Assembly (NCBI RefSeq): GCF_037893015.1
Contig: NC_133658.1
Location: 141,837,822 to 141,901,821, forward strand
From: Macrotis lagotis
Taxonomy: Eukaryota; Chordata; Mammalia; Peramelemorphia; Peramelidae
DNA: 64,000 nucleotides
Direction of reading: 5' to 3'
This document shows positions 1 to 28,986 of the stretch, in pieces (position 1 is the first letter of the stretch; each line of letters starts with the position of its first letter). The translations under genes and the position numbers were made by a program. Below the pieces are notes generated by a model, which did no database searches, was not told where the DNA came from, and saw only the letters and a list, made by a program, of their open reading frames with translations.

Positions 1-40
1 TTCCTTCCTTCCTTCTTACCTTATTTCCTTCATTTATTCT
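1..40. repeat. TTCC-type microsatellite at window edge
   Basis: The window opens with tandem TTCC units that decay into T/C-rich sequence. The array is cut by the window start, so its full length is unknown. Confidence 0.7.
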
Positions 41-860
41 TTTGACCTTTGTACTTTTCCTTCTTTCCCTCTTTTTTCCCTCCTTGGCCACTGAAATTAT
101 TGCATTCTATTGCATATCTCCAGGGTCTTGATCAATTGCTCTTCTTGAGTCCTATGCATTATCTTCAAGCCAATCCTCAATTACATCAGTTTTCTTCTTC
201 CATATTTTTCATATATCTAGACTTTCTTTTTTCAAAAGCTTACTATTCATTCCCAAATGCACTATTTTCTTGCTTCAGTTCATCATTGGATTTTAATTCT
301 ATTTGCTTTTCGACTATTTCCTATTTATCCTATTTACCAACATCTCTTTGGTTTCAGTATTATATATCTAAGGTACTAGTACCTATTTTAATTCATATTT
401 TACAAGAACTTTATGCCTGTTCAGAGATGGTATGGACTTTAGAGATCATCTAGCCTACTTTTTTCATGAAGAAACTGAGTTCTAGAAAGAGAGAACATGA
501 ATTATTTAAGTTAGTGTCAGAAGTTGAACACAGATCTCTTTATCATTCATCATTTTTATTTTTGTTCTTTTGCTCCTCTCCCATCCTCCTCATTTCCTTA
601 GGTCATCTTGAAAGTCAGGAGCTACTTTCTATTTGGTTTGTATAAATGATCTTGAGAAGACTGAGATGCTCTCATTTAAGTTAAAAAAAAATCAGCAACT
701 TTTCTTTTCTTGTAAATCAAGTATAGGAAGGAAAGATATTTTTGCTTGTTAGTAATGTTGTAATATACTGCCCCAATGTGGTCATTGGTGTCTTCCTTTA
801 AAGTAATTATTATCAAATACAATATGAATTGGTTGAATTGTATTTTGAGGAAAACCAGTT
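41..860. other. Intergenic stretch, no gene seen
   Basis: AT-rich, T-rich sequence. The open frame at 49-453 shows no domain and looks like chance in pyrimidine-rich DNA. At about 425-540 a faint L3/MIR-like fragment can be seen (the 'agagatcatctag' type motif followed by an 'aaactgag' segment). Confidence 0.5.
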
Positions 861-865
861 TAAAT

Positions 866-1085
866 GGAAGGTATCTCAGTGGATAATGTGCTGACCCTGG
901 AGTCAGGAAGACCTGAGTTCAAATGTAACCTCAGACACTCACTAACTATATAACCCTGGGCAAATCACTCAACCTCTTTGCCCTAATCTGTGGGGAAAAA
1001 ATAATGGCAGACCACTCTAGTATCCTCGACAATAAAATCCCAAAGGAAGTCATAAAAAGTTGGGAGTCAATGAACAACTAGTTAT
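866..1085 (+). mobile_element. Mar1-like SINE (tRNA head, RTE-type tail)
   Basis: The copy starts with a tRNA-derived head (aaggtatctcagtggataat ... ctggagtcaggaagacctga), passes through the 'aaatcactcaacctct' core and ends in a diverged version of the tail shared with other copies here (cca-aa-aaatccc ... gtca). It is old and diverged. Confidence 0.75.
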
Positions 1086-1247
1086 AAAAGGACTTTTGCT
1101 TTAGTTTTTTTTTCATATTTCAATTATATATTTCATATTATATTTTATATTTCAATTTCATTAAGAATATGTAAGTATCATTAGCAGTAGAATGAATGTG
1201 AGATTATAAGAAAGATTTTACAAAGGTATCTTATTTGATAGAAATTT

Positions 1248-1520
1248 TCATAGATTCATAAGATTTAGAACCAGAAGGGACCCTAGAGATTTTGTAGTCT
1301 TATCTCATCTTTCAGAGCATAGGATATATATAGATGTAAAGGTATGATTGACTTCAAAAGAATAACTAATCTATCCCACTCATTTTATACATGTGAACAC
1401 TGAGATACATGGAGGTTAAATACTTATCCATGGTCATACAGATGGTAAGCCTCAGAGATGAGATTTGAACCATACTACCTCTTGATGTCAGGATTTATTT
1501 TCCCAGGACCTTGACTATCT
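1248..1520 (+). repeat. Ancient L3/MIR-like fragment
   Basis: It holds the motif 'agaagggaccctagagat' followed by a 'tgtgaacactgagatacatgg' type stretch and a 'gtcatacagatggtaag' type core. This pattern recurs in the window at 4905, 7035, 9590, 31110 and 34610. The family assignment rests on motif memory, not alignment. Confidence 0.5.
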
Positions 1521-1721
1521 CATTGCATACCAAGCTTCCCCTGATCCTAGACCAAAAGTTTTAAGTAAAGGAGGCCAGAATGAAATACTTCTTAGGCATT
1601 CAATATCTTTAAGTGAAATATATTTTTATGTTTTCCTAAGTTTCTGTGATTTATCAGCATATTCAACATAATGGAATAAAATATGTAAAGCCCATTGGGG
1701 ATTTGAGGTTAGTGATAGGAT

Positions 1722-2045
1722 CATAGAATCTGGAGATGAAAGGTTCCCAAGAAGTCATTTAATCTATTATCTTCATTTTTTTTAGGTTTTTGCAAGACAA
1801 ATGGGGTTAAGTGGCTTGCCCAAGGCCACACAGCTAGGTAATTATTAAGTGTCTGAGACCGGATTTGAACCCAGGTACTCATGACTCCAGGGCCGGTGCT
1901 TTATCCACTACGCCACCTAGTTGCCCCCATCTTCATTTTTAAAATGAGAAAGTTAATTTTTCTAAAGGCCCACAGGTAGTGAGAGGCAAAATCAAAATTC
2001 ACCCCCTGATGTGTCAAGTCAAACTTTAGTTCTCTTTACACTATA
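1722..2045 (+). repeat. Ancient MIR/L3-like element split by a SINE
   Basis: Sequence of the 'atcatagaatctggagatg' kind runs up to a SINE insertion and resumes after it with 'aaaatgagaaagtt' and 'cccacaggtagtgagag'. The two halves read on naturally once the SINE is removed. Confidence 0.55.
1781..1928 (-). mobile_element. WSINE1-like SINE with 12-base target-site duplication
   Basis: Reverse-strand copy beginning with 'aggtttttgcaagacaa' and ending 'cacctagttgcccc', the antisense of the tRNA-type head. It is flanked by ATCTTCATTTTT at 1769-1780 and 1929-1940, a clean target-site duplication. It interrupts an older MIR/L3-like element. Confidence 0.9.
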
Positions 2046-2284
2046 CAAAGAGGGATATAAACATGGGAGTTTGGTGTCTATAGAGGATATATAGAAGAAG
2101 TAAGACAAGACATTCATATATCCTAGAGGTTTGAAAATTACCTTCTGCATGTCATTCTTTCTTTTGAGATATTATGGTTTCATAATATATGCAACTTGAA
2201 TTTTCACAAAGCAAATCCCTTTATTTCAATTCCCAAATTTCCAAATCTCTATTGCAAAGTGTTCCTTATTATTGTATTTTTTTG

Positions 2285-2515
2285 AGACACTATGGTGGAA
2301 TGGTGGTTAGTGCATTGAACTCAGTCAAAAAGGTCCAATTTTGCATCAGATACTTACTAGCCAGATAGCTACTGGACAAGAAGCTTAAACTGTCTCAATC
2401 TTAGTTCTCTTGTTTGTAAATGGGAATAATAAAACCTTTCATATATTTGTCATAAGGATCTAAGGTACTAATATAAGGAAAGCACTTTGAAAAACTTAAA
2501 GCATAAAACATTATA
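2285..2515 (+). repeat. MIR/CORE-SINE-like relic
   Basis: It shows the SINE pattern 'tggtggttagtgcattga', then 'ttgtttgtaaatgggaataat', then 'aaagcactttgaaaaactt'. It is very diverged, so the subfamily is not resolved. Confidence 0.5.
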
Positions 2516-2519
2516 AATA

Positions 2520-3477
2520 CTGACTATACTTACCATTAATGGATGACTGCCCTCATTTTCTAACCTGAAGATTATCACAGAGAAGCTGAATGGTTGCACT
2601 GTTGGGGTGGATGGTAGCAAACTGTCAATAACCTTGAGAAATACACTTTTCCTGCTCAAAGGTCTTTGATCAGTATCAGATAAACAATTTCAATAAGGTT
2701 GTTTTTTATATTACTATTTATAGAAATGGTTTCTCCTTAAGGAGATAGAGAAATTTAAAGTATCAGTGGCATGTTCACTATGTGCTAGTGCTGAGCTAAG
2801 CATTAGGGAGCAAAAGCAAACAAGTAAGACCCATTCCTTCTGACTGATGGAAGACAACTATAAAAGATGGGTAAGCACAAGGCAACATGATATAAAGATA
2901 GTTGACAAATAATATGGACACATGGTTCTAGGCAAAATAAAGGAGGGAAATCCAGGGTTATAATCCATAGTTGTGATGCTTCTGGCATGAGGGATGTATA
3001 TGATGGCAGAGAAAGGATTTTTTTTTAATAAAGTTGGATTATTTTTTTTCCTCCAATGGAACAGTATGGCTTTAGCTATTTGGATTTCCATGGTGACTTT
3101 TGTTGTGCAACTGTATTTATATGGTATTGTGCAACTGTATTGTATCTATGTATTTGTGTTGCCTCATGGCACATAGAACATTAAGGGACTTTGTAGTGAT
3201 AAATCTGTCATGGGAGCAAACAATATCTTTTTCAATGTCTTTAGCTACACCTTCTGAACTGTACTCTCTTCTTTTGGGTGTAATTGTATCAGAAGTGGGA
3301 GGGCCCTGACAGGGTAATTCCAGATCTATTTAACTAGTAGCTAGCTAAATGTCACTATAGATAATGAAATCGCTTCCTAGAATGTGGAGAAAATTCTTGG
3401 AAAATGGAAACAATGGCAATGAGTGACAATCAACAAAATAGATAACAGTAACTATCCATACAGTTAATATACTATAG
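2520..3477. other. Intergenic stretch, no gene seen
   Basis: No convincing coding potential. Around 2770-2830 there is a MIR-like 'ctatgtgctagtgctgagc' motif. Short open frames on both strands overlap one another and have no recognisable domains. Confidence 0.5.
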
Positions 3478-3590
3478 GTTTTCCTACTAGCCTGCAAACT
3501 CTTTGAGGAAGGGATCTTATCTAAACTTTGCCATCTTCCCCAGTGCCCTGCATAAGGCAGGCATCTCCTCAGTGTTGGATTTTTTCTTAA
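3478..3590 (+). repeat. L2 3'-end fragment
   Basis: The sequence matches the familiar L2 tail layout: 'ctgcaaactctttgaggaag', then 'cccagtgccctgcataagg' and the start of the cagtgttggat stretch. Confidence 0.6.
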
Positions 3591-3854
3591 TCTATCCTAA
3601 AACAATGTTTTACAATCAGTTTCTGAGTATAAGTAAATTACCAAAATTGGGAGGAGTAGGTTGTATGGAGTGAGAAGGGTCATTTTTATTACTTTTTTTG
3701 GTATAGCAATAAGAGACTTTGGTAGTAAAAATTTTGGGATTGGGATTGCAATTGGGAAACAACCAAAAGAGATGGTTTGAATAGGTATCATCTCAATTCT
3801 AAAAGGAAGATAAGTTGTAATCTTATTTTTAGCAAAACCATTGGGGAATAGTGA

Positions 3855-4165
3855 TATAACAGTGGACAAAGGGCCAATATTCAAGTTAGAAGGGCCTGAA
3901 TTCAAATCATACCTCTGATACAGACTAACTTTGTGACCAAGGACAATTCACTTAGTGTCTTTGCTTAATTGTCATGGAGAAAAAAAAACCCTGGATTTAG
4001 AATCAGAGGACCTGGATTCAAATTTCACCTCTTCTACTAACCATTTATTTGCCCTTGGACCAATTCCTTTGAACCTCGGTTTACTCATTTGTAAAATGAG
4101 GAGGTTGGACAGGATGATGTTTAAAGTGATTTCCAGTTCTGGCTTGGATTTCTATAAGTTATAGG
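3855..4165 (+). repeat. Two tandem MIR/CORE-SINE-like relics
   Basis: Two copies of the SINE pattern follow each other: 'agggcctgaattcaaatcat' with its 'cacttagtgtct' core, and 'aggacctggattcaaatttc' with 'gtttactcatttgtaaaatg'. The second keeps the 'ggaggttggacaggatgat' tail. Both predate the WSINE1-like copies by divergence. Confidence 0.6.
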
Positions 4166-4446
4166 ACCACTTGTCCCACAATATCTGCTATGAGCTAAGT
4201 TTGTCACTAACATATGGCAGAAGCATATATCAAATCTAAAAATGTAATAGATCAATATATCCCTAATATCATTTAGGGGAAAAGGTATCCTGACCAAGCC
4301 CAGACAAACACTCCTTTTTGCTTGGGTAACTCTGCTACAGTGGAGATAATATTAGAGTTATTGGAATCAGAAATTTTATCTTTTGATTCAAGGGCTAAGA
4401 TGTTCTATGCTTTGACTACTATTCTAGTTACAAATGAAGAAATACA

Positions 4447-4458
4447 GAAAATGAAACC
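4447..4458 (+). promoter_or_regulatory. ISRE-like motif upstream of IDO1
   Basis: GAAAATGAAACC fits the interferon-stimulated response element core GAAANNGAAA. It lies about 100 bases upstream of the TATA box and 190 bases upstream of the IDO1 start codon. Human IDO1 is strongly interferon-gamma induced through ISRE and GAS sites in its proximal promoter, so the position is sensible. Binding is inferred. Confidence 0.6.
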
Positions 4459-4557
4459 AGTTTGATCCATATCTTAGCTATTACTAAACCTAAGTGTGGT
4501 GACAACAATTTCCTATTATTCTTGTTGTTTGAGAGGGTGTGTGGAGTCATGACCTTC

Positions 4558-4567
4558 TATATAAATA
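4558..4567 (+). promoter_or_regulatory. TATA box of IDO1
   Basis: TATATAAATA lies 90 bases before the start codon. Transcription would be expected to begin near 4585-4595, giving a short 5' leader of about 55-60 bases with no upstream ATG before 4648. Confidence 0.7.
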
Positions 4568-4647
4568 GGCTCTCTGTTCCTACCATTTTTACCTCTACTC
4601 AGAAGTAGATCACTGCAGACAACACTAGAGACATAATTCAAGAAGAG

Positions 4648-22253
<17,606 letters not shown>

Positions 22254-22800
22254 TGGAGCACAACATTATAATTAATTATTAAATATAATAACAGTAGTAG
22301 TGGTCATGCAATTATTAAACTTGCATTATGTATCAGACTATAGGCAAAGTATGTTGCAAAGCATCGAATTACCTCTGTTCTCAAGATTATATATTACATT
22401 CTACTTATTAATTGTACAGTTGATATTCCATTAATCCATCATTTGCTCAATATGTAAGCACTTTTTAAGCACTTTATTTTATATATATGATAAATCCAAG
22501 AGAAAGAAAAAATGGAAAATAAAAAAACTGCCCTTGATCTCAAGGAACTTGCAAAATCTATAGAGCTTATATGGAGCAATCTGCATTTGTGAGTTCCAAC
22601 AAATCCCTATAAAATGATTTCCTTAATCAGAAGTTGTTGGACAAGAAAAAATATTTTGAATGATATGAATGCTTCATTGCTAAGACTGTTCTTTTATCTC
22701 CGTCTTTCTTTACCTATCACTTTCTTTTGGGTTGCAACTTCTTTTAATAAATCTCTATTTTGTCCACACCTTCATTCCCAGGTCTGAATCATGATTTGTC
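22254..22800 (+). other. IDO1: IDO1 3' UTR and downstream
   Basis: AT-rich sequence after the stop. ATTAAA at 22278 is a possible early signal and AATAAA at 22746 a canonical one. The end of the transcript is inferred. Confidence 0.5.
22746..22751 (+). terminator. IDO1: Candidate poly(A) signal of IDO1
   Basis: AATAAA about 490 bases after the stop codon, followed by a T/G-containing stretch (tctattttgtcc). It is the first canonical hexamer after the stop; ATTAAA at 22278-22283 is an alternative. L1 sequence starts soon after. Confidence 0.5.
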
Positions 22801-22829
22801 ACAGGTGGATAATCAAACTCAAGCTAGCC

Positions 22830-24610
22830 ACTACAGCTTCATCATAAGAAAGCTCAGATAGAATTGAGATAGTATTTAAATTAGGTAAAATAAAAATGAA
22901 AATTATAGTCTCATATCCCTAATGAATACTGACATAAAATTTAAATAAAATATAAGCCAAAATTATTACATATTGCAAAGATTATATAACATGATCAAGA
23001 TGGAATTATGATAGGAATGAGGGAGAGATTGTTGTTAGCAAAGCCATTAAAAAAGGTATAAAAGAAGGCCTTACCAGATCTAAAATTATATTATAAAGCA
23101 TCAGTCATCAAAACTGTTTGATATTGGCTAAAAAATAGAGTGGGGGATCAATGGAATAGACCAGGTGCAATAGCATGAAATGATTATAGTAGGAGTGCAG
23201 CTATTGGGATAAAAATCTCTCTCTTCGATTAAAACTTGGGAAAATTGAAAGCTAGTATGGCAGAAACTTGGATTAGGCCAACACCTCACACCCTATGATA
23301 AGATCAAAGTGGATTCAGGATTTAGACATAAAATACAATACTATAAGAAAACTAGGAGATGAATAGTTTTCCTGTCAGATCTATGGAAAGGGTAGTTGTT
23401 TATGATTAAGGAAGAGATGGAGAACATCATTAAAAACAAACTAGACAATTTTTGATTACATTAAATTAAAAAACTTTTGCACAGACAAAAACCACTATAA
23501 CTAAGATCAAAAGAAATGTAGTAAATTGGGAAACAATTTTTACAACTAGTATTTCTGACAAAAAACTCATTTCTAAAATATACAGAGAAGTGAGTTAAAT
23601 TTTCAAAAGAACAACCCATTCTCTGATTGACAAATGGTCAAAGGACATGCAAAGGCAATTTACAGATGAGGAAAACAAAGTGATCCATAGTCATATGAAA
23701 AATTGCTCTAAGTCAATACTTATTAGAGAAGTGCAAATTAAAGCAACTCTGAGATACCACCTCACACCTCTCAGATTGGCCAATATGACCAGAAAGGAAA
23801 ATGATCAATGTTGGAAGGAATGTGGGAAGTCTGGGATACTAATACATTGTTGATGGAGCTGTGAACTCATCCAACCTTTCTTGAGAGCATTTTGGAATTA
23901 TGCCCAAAAGGCAATAAAAATGTGCATACCATTTGATCCAGCAATACCTGGGTCCATACCCTGAAGAGATGATGAAAAAGGGTAAAAACATCACTTGTAC
24001 AAAAATATTCATAGCAACCCTGTTTGTGGTGGAAAAGAATTGAAAATTAAGTGAATGTCCTTCAATTGGGGAATGGCTTAACAAACTGTTTTATATGTAT
24101 GTCATGGAACACTATTGTTCTATTAGAAACCAAGAGGGAAGAGAATTTAGGGAAGCCTGGAAGGATATGCATGAACTGATGCTGAGTGAGTTGAGCAGAG
24201 CCAGAAAAACATTGTACACCCTAACAGCAACATCAGAATGATGGTCAACCTTAATGGATTTGCTCATTACAGCAGTGCAACAGTCAGGCACAATTTGGGG
24301 GCTATCTGTGATGAATACCATCTGTATCCAGAAAAAGAATTGTGGGGTTTGAACAAAGATCAAACTATTACCTTTAATTAAAAAAATCACAAAACTGTTA
24401 CCATATTATGTAATTTTTCTATCTCTTATACTTTATTTTTCTTCCTTAAGAATATGATTTCTCTCTCATCACATTCAATTTAGATCAATCTATACCATGG
24501 AAACCATGTAAAGACTAACAGACTGCCTTCTGTGGGGGGGATGAGGGGAGGGAAACAAGATTAGGGGAAAAATTTTTAAATTCAAAATAAATAAATAAAC
24601 AAAATCTTTC
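22830..24610 (+). mobile_element. 5'-truncated L1 (ORF2 tail and 3' UTR)
   Basis: Sense-strand L1. The first part resembles reverse transcriptase (a SLMNTDIKFK-like piece), then the frame jumps, suggesting an internal deletion near 23040. The C-terminal ORF2 part is clear at 23647-23853 (HMKNCSKSILIREVQIKATL, then RYHLTPLRLAN and the CWKECGKSG segment), followed by a 3' UTR with G-rich tract and an AAATAAATAAATAAAC end. Many stops; inactive. Confidence 0.9.
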
Positions 24611-24629
24611 TTTTAATAAAAAGTGAACA

Positions 24630-25560
24630 CAAAAGTTAATTGAAGAAAATAAAATCCTAAAAACAGGAATCGAACAGTTAGAAACCAATGAATCTACCAG
24701 ACTATAGGATTCCATCAAACAAAATAAAAAGGTTGAAAAAGTTGAAGAAAATATAAATACCTTCTAGGGAAAATGAATGACCTGGAAAACAGATTCAGGA
24801 AAGACAGTATATGCATCCTTGGACTACTAGAAAGCCTGGACCAACAGAAGAACCTGGGAAACATCATGCAGGAAATTATAAGGGAACACTGCCCCCAATC
24901 TTCTAAAACAAGCTAACAATACAACAATTGAAAGAATCCACAGAACTCCTCTAGAAAGAGTCCCCAGGAGAAAAACTCCACAGGGTGCAAAAGCCAAATT
25001 CCAGAACCCTCAAATAAAGGAGAGAATATTGCAAACATCAAAGAGAAAAAGATTCAAATACAATTGAAACACAATTAAGACTAGCATAGGACTTATCAGC
25101 CTCAGTATTTAAGGATCACATAAAACTGGAATAAGATATTTCAGAGAGATAAGGACCTGGGATTACAACCCCAACTTTTTCTAGCTCTTTTAGTTGCATA
25201 CTCAATTCATTGATCTCCTCTTCATCTATTTTATTCATATAGGCAGTTAGAGATATAAAGGTTCCCCTCTTGGCTGCATCCCATAACTTTTGGCATGATG
25301 TTTCATTATCATCATTTTCCTGAATAAAATTATTGGTTATTTCTGTTATTTTCTGTTTGATCCACCCATTATTTCAGCATATATTATCAGGGGGAAAAGA
25401 TGGATGTTCAATGAAATACAGGACTTCCAGAATTTCCTGACACAAAGACCAGAACTGAACAGAGAATTCAATTGCATGACTGAATACACAACTGAAGAGT
25501 TACATTAAAAAAATGATAAATGAAAAAGGGGACTGAAAAAATATTTTAAACAAATCTCCC
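24630..25560 (+). mobile_element. L1 ORF1-region fragment with an antisense ORF2 insert
   Basis: ORF1-like sequence ('gacctggaaaacagattcag', 'ggaaattataagggaaca', 'gaatttcctgacacaaag'). From about 25166 to 25375 it is replaced by antisense L1 ORF2 sequence ('ggctgcatcccataactttt', 'gatgtttcattatcatcat'). ORF1 sequence resumes at about 25376 ('gcatatattatcagggggaa'). Confidence 0.75.
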
Positions 25561-26380
25561 ATAAAAGGGAAGATATAACAATTTTAACTCATTAGAACTT
25601 TACTTCTCTGAGGATATTTATAGGGTAGAATATAATTAAAGAGAATGAACCTAAAGGATATAGGTTTGAGTCTTGTCCCTCAATTGAGGAATTCCAATAT
25701 CACATCACTATGATTGTGATAAAAAGATCTGAAAAAAAGCAGGAGTGTCAATTTTAACTTAAGCATCTCATTACACTCTTACTGGCTTTAATTACAAGGT
25801 GCTAAGCACCTTGTTTAATGATGGCATCATAAAGTTGCAAGGACCTGAGGTAGTGTATCTTATTGCTTACAATTATTTGTAAAGTTCTCAGAGAGACTTC
25901 CAGAGCTTCCCAGTACTTAGAGATCTCCAAGATATTTTCAGTTAATTAGATCAGGATGCTTCACTTGACAAGGGGTTACATGTGGGGTGGGGGGGATAAA
26001 GTGAGAGAAGTAGAAGTGGGAGAGACATAGGACCTTGGTTCACTTAACAATGTGTGAAGTACCTTGAGTGGGAGATGGGGAAGTAAAGTAGGAAAGAAAA
26101 CAGGCCAGGAGAGGCACAAATACTTCAAGAAATGATATGGCTTTGGTGGATACTTTGGTTTGTGAAGAGGACTGTGTACTTGAAAGATACTTGAAAAGGT
26201 GGTAAGGTAAAAATTGATTATAATTATAATTTGATGCAATTTAAGGCAATGCTGTTTATCAAACTATCAAGTAATCAGTCTGTGATGATATCTTGATAAC
26301 AATAAGAGCTTGTCAAGCAATCAAGAACTGTTATTAATGATACCTGACTAATAATATTAGAGTACCAAGGGAAGGGGCAC
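25561..26380. other. Intergenic stretch, no gene seen
   Basis: Unique-looking AT-rich DNA with a G-run at 25985-25995. No repeat or coding sequence recognised. Confidence 0.5.
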
Positions 26381-27683
26381 AAAGATTTATAATTTTAGGG
26401 GGGCGGAGCCAAGATGTCAGTGCAAAGGCAGCATTTCCTGGTAATTCTTTCCCCCAGAAACTCCAAAAAATAAGCAAAAGATGTCTCTAGCCAAAATTTA
26501 GAGAGGCAGAACCCACAGAAAGACTGAGTGACACATTTTCCCAGTCCAAGATAACTTAGAAGTTATGCAGGAAAGGTGTGTTTCACCAGGACTGGGGGTT
26601 GGAAAAAAAACCGGATGCAGTGCAATGCAGCCCAGTCTACCCCAGCCCAGAGATCACTGGCAACAACTTGAAGGGGCGGGGAGAGAACTCTGCTCTACCA
26701 GAATGAGTGTGGAGTGAGGAGCACCGGCCACAGAATCTGCAGCAAGAATCTGGAGAAAGCAGCCTGAACCTGGCCGAGATGATAAGGGAAGTCTGCAGAG
26801 ATTTCTCTGCTCTCCCTGGGGTAGGATTCTGCTGTTTGCCTACACTCAGCTCCAGCTTCCAGTTTGGGCTTCCATACTAAGATAGCAGGATCCTCCTTAT
26901 AGACACAGGGCAGAGGGAAGGACAGGGGCCATCTATATATCAAAACACAGGCAAGAGAGCATAAGACCTTGAAGGAATAAAGGTCCCAGTGGGGTGTCCC
27001 CCCCCAAAAAAAAACCCAAACCTTGGAAGTGCTGTAGAATATTTGTGGGCTGAGGAAATGAGTAAACAATAGAAAAAGAAGAATCTGATCATAGAGAATT
27101 ACTTTAGTCCCATGGAAGTTCAAAACACATACTCAGATGATGACAAAATCGAAGCTTCCATATCCAAAAACCTCCAAGAGAAATAGAAAATGAGCCCGGA
27201 CTATAGATGAGAGCAATTATGGGAGGAGGTGGAGGAAAAATTAGAAGGAGAAATGAGAGCAATTTAGAAAAATCATGAAAACCAAAACAAAAGCTTGGTG
27301 AAAGATATACAAAAAAATATTGAAGAAAATAATATGTTAAAAACCAGTTTAGGCCTAATGGAAAAAGAAAAACAAAAGGCAAATGAGGAGAAGAATACCT
27401 TAAAAAGCAGAATTGGCCAGCTGGAAAAGGAGATAAAAAAGATAAAAAAAGATAAAAAATAACTCCTTCAAATGCAGAATGGAACTAAAGGAAGCTGATG
27501 ACTTTGCAACAAATCAGGAAGAAATAAAACTCTTCCAAAAAACCCCAAAATTAGAAGAAAATGTGAAAAATCTCATTGGAAAAACAATCGGCCTCGAAAA
27601 CAGATCCAGAAGAAATAATTTTAAAATTATTGAAATCCACAATCAGGAGAAGAATCTAGAGATCATTTTTCAAGAAATAATAC

Positions 27684-27800
27684 AGGGGCGGCTAGGTGGT
27701 GCAGTGTAGTACCTGAGTTCAAATGTGACCTCAGACATTTAATAATTACCTAGCTGTGTGGCCTTGGACAAACATTTAACCCCATTGCCTTACAAAAAAA
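27684..27800 (+). mobile_element. WSINE1-like SINE within the HAL1-like element
   Basis: Sense copy from 'ggggcggctaggtggtgcag' to 'ccccattgccttacaaaaa', somewhat shortened inside. AATAATACAG before and ACTAATACAG after it look like a slightly diverged target-site duplication. Confidence 0.85.
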
Positions 27801-28966
27801 ATTACTAATACAGCAAAATTGCCCTGATATCCTAGAAGTAGAGGATAAAATAGAAATCATGAGAATTCAGGAGTCACCTCCTGAAAGAGATCCCCCCCAA
27901 AAAACTTCCAGGAATATTATAGTTAAATTCCCAAACTCCCAAATCAAAGAGAAAATTCTAAAAGGTGCCAGAAACAAACAATTCAACTCGAGGCTCCATA
28001 ATCAGGATTACACAGGATCTGCCAGCATCTACATTAAGGGCTCATAGGGATTGGAATATGATATTCTGGAAGGCAAAAGATCTTAGTTTACAACTGAGAA
28101 TCAACTATCAAGCAGAACTGAACATCCTCTTTCAGGGGGAAATATGGACTTTGAATGAAACAGGGGACTTTCAAACTTTCCTATTGAAACAACCAGAGCT
28201 GAACAGAAAGTTTGATCTCCAAGTACAGGATTCTGGTGAACCATAGAGAGAGTGGAAGAGAAGGACTAACTATGAGGAATTTAATGATAATGAACTGTTT
28301 GTATTGTTGCATGGGAAGAAGATATTGATAACTCATATGAACTTTCTCATTTATAATAGCTGTTAGAAGGAGCATATATAGACAGGACATAGGAAGGTGC
28401 AGAATATAATGATATGATATGGTAAAGGGATGGAGTCAATGGGTGGTAAAGTTCTGGGAGAAAGGAAAAGGAGATGAAGAAGAAGCTGAGAAATTTCACG
28501 TAAGAGTCAAGAAAAAGCTTTTTCAATGTAGTGGAAAAGGGGAAGGCAAAGGGGAATGAGTGAGCCTTCATTCTCATCAGAAATGGCTTGGAGAGAAAAT
28601 AACATACACACTTAGGGATGAGAAATCTATCTTACCCTAGAGAAAAATGAGAAGAAAGGGATAAGATAAAGGGGAATAGGTGATAGGAGAGAGAGAAGAT
28701 CGAGGGAGAGGGTACTCAGATTCAACACACTTTTGGACAGGGCCAGGATGAAAGGAGAGAGAGAATAGAATAAATGAGAGTGGGGAGGAGTAGAGTGGAG
28801 TAAAATACAGCTAGTAATAATAACTGAGAGAAAAATATTGAGGCAACTTCTCTGGTGGACTATGATAAAGAATGGAACTCACCCCAGAGACAGAGCCATT
28901 GAAATCTGAACACAAACTGAAGTACAATTTTTTTTCTCTTTCCTCTTGAGGTTTCTCATCTTCTTG

Positions 28967-28986
28967 GGGGGGGGGGGGGGGGGGGG
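28967..28986 (+). repeat. Poly-G run in the HAL1-like 3' UTR
   Basis: About twenty consecutive G, with matching C-runs at the same place in the reverse-strand copies (51210-51225 and 62300-62310). A G-rich 3' UTR tract is known in L1 elements. Confidence 0.85.

Noticed and set aside
49-453. 134-residue Phe/Ser-rich open frame at the window start
   Set aside because: Pyrimidine-rich DNA, no recognisable domain, no good start context. I could not link it to an ADAM gene or any other neighbour expected near the IDO locus.
4300-4560. GAS site (TTCNNNGAA) near the IDO1 promoter
   Set aside because: Only imperfect matches were seen; none was good enough to report.
23647-23853. Open frame with a conserved-looking protein
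   Set aside because: It is the C-terminal part of L1 ORF2 in a dead, truncated element, not a host gene.
27479-28246. Open frames with coiled-coil-like sequence
   Set aside because: Remains of L1-type ORF1 in the HAL1-like element, broken by stops and a SINE.
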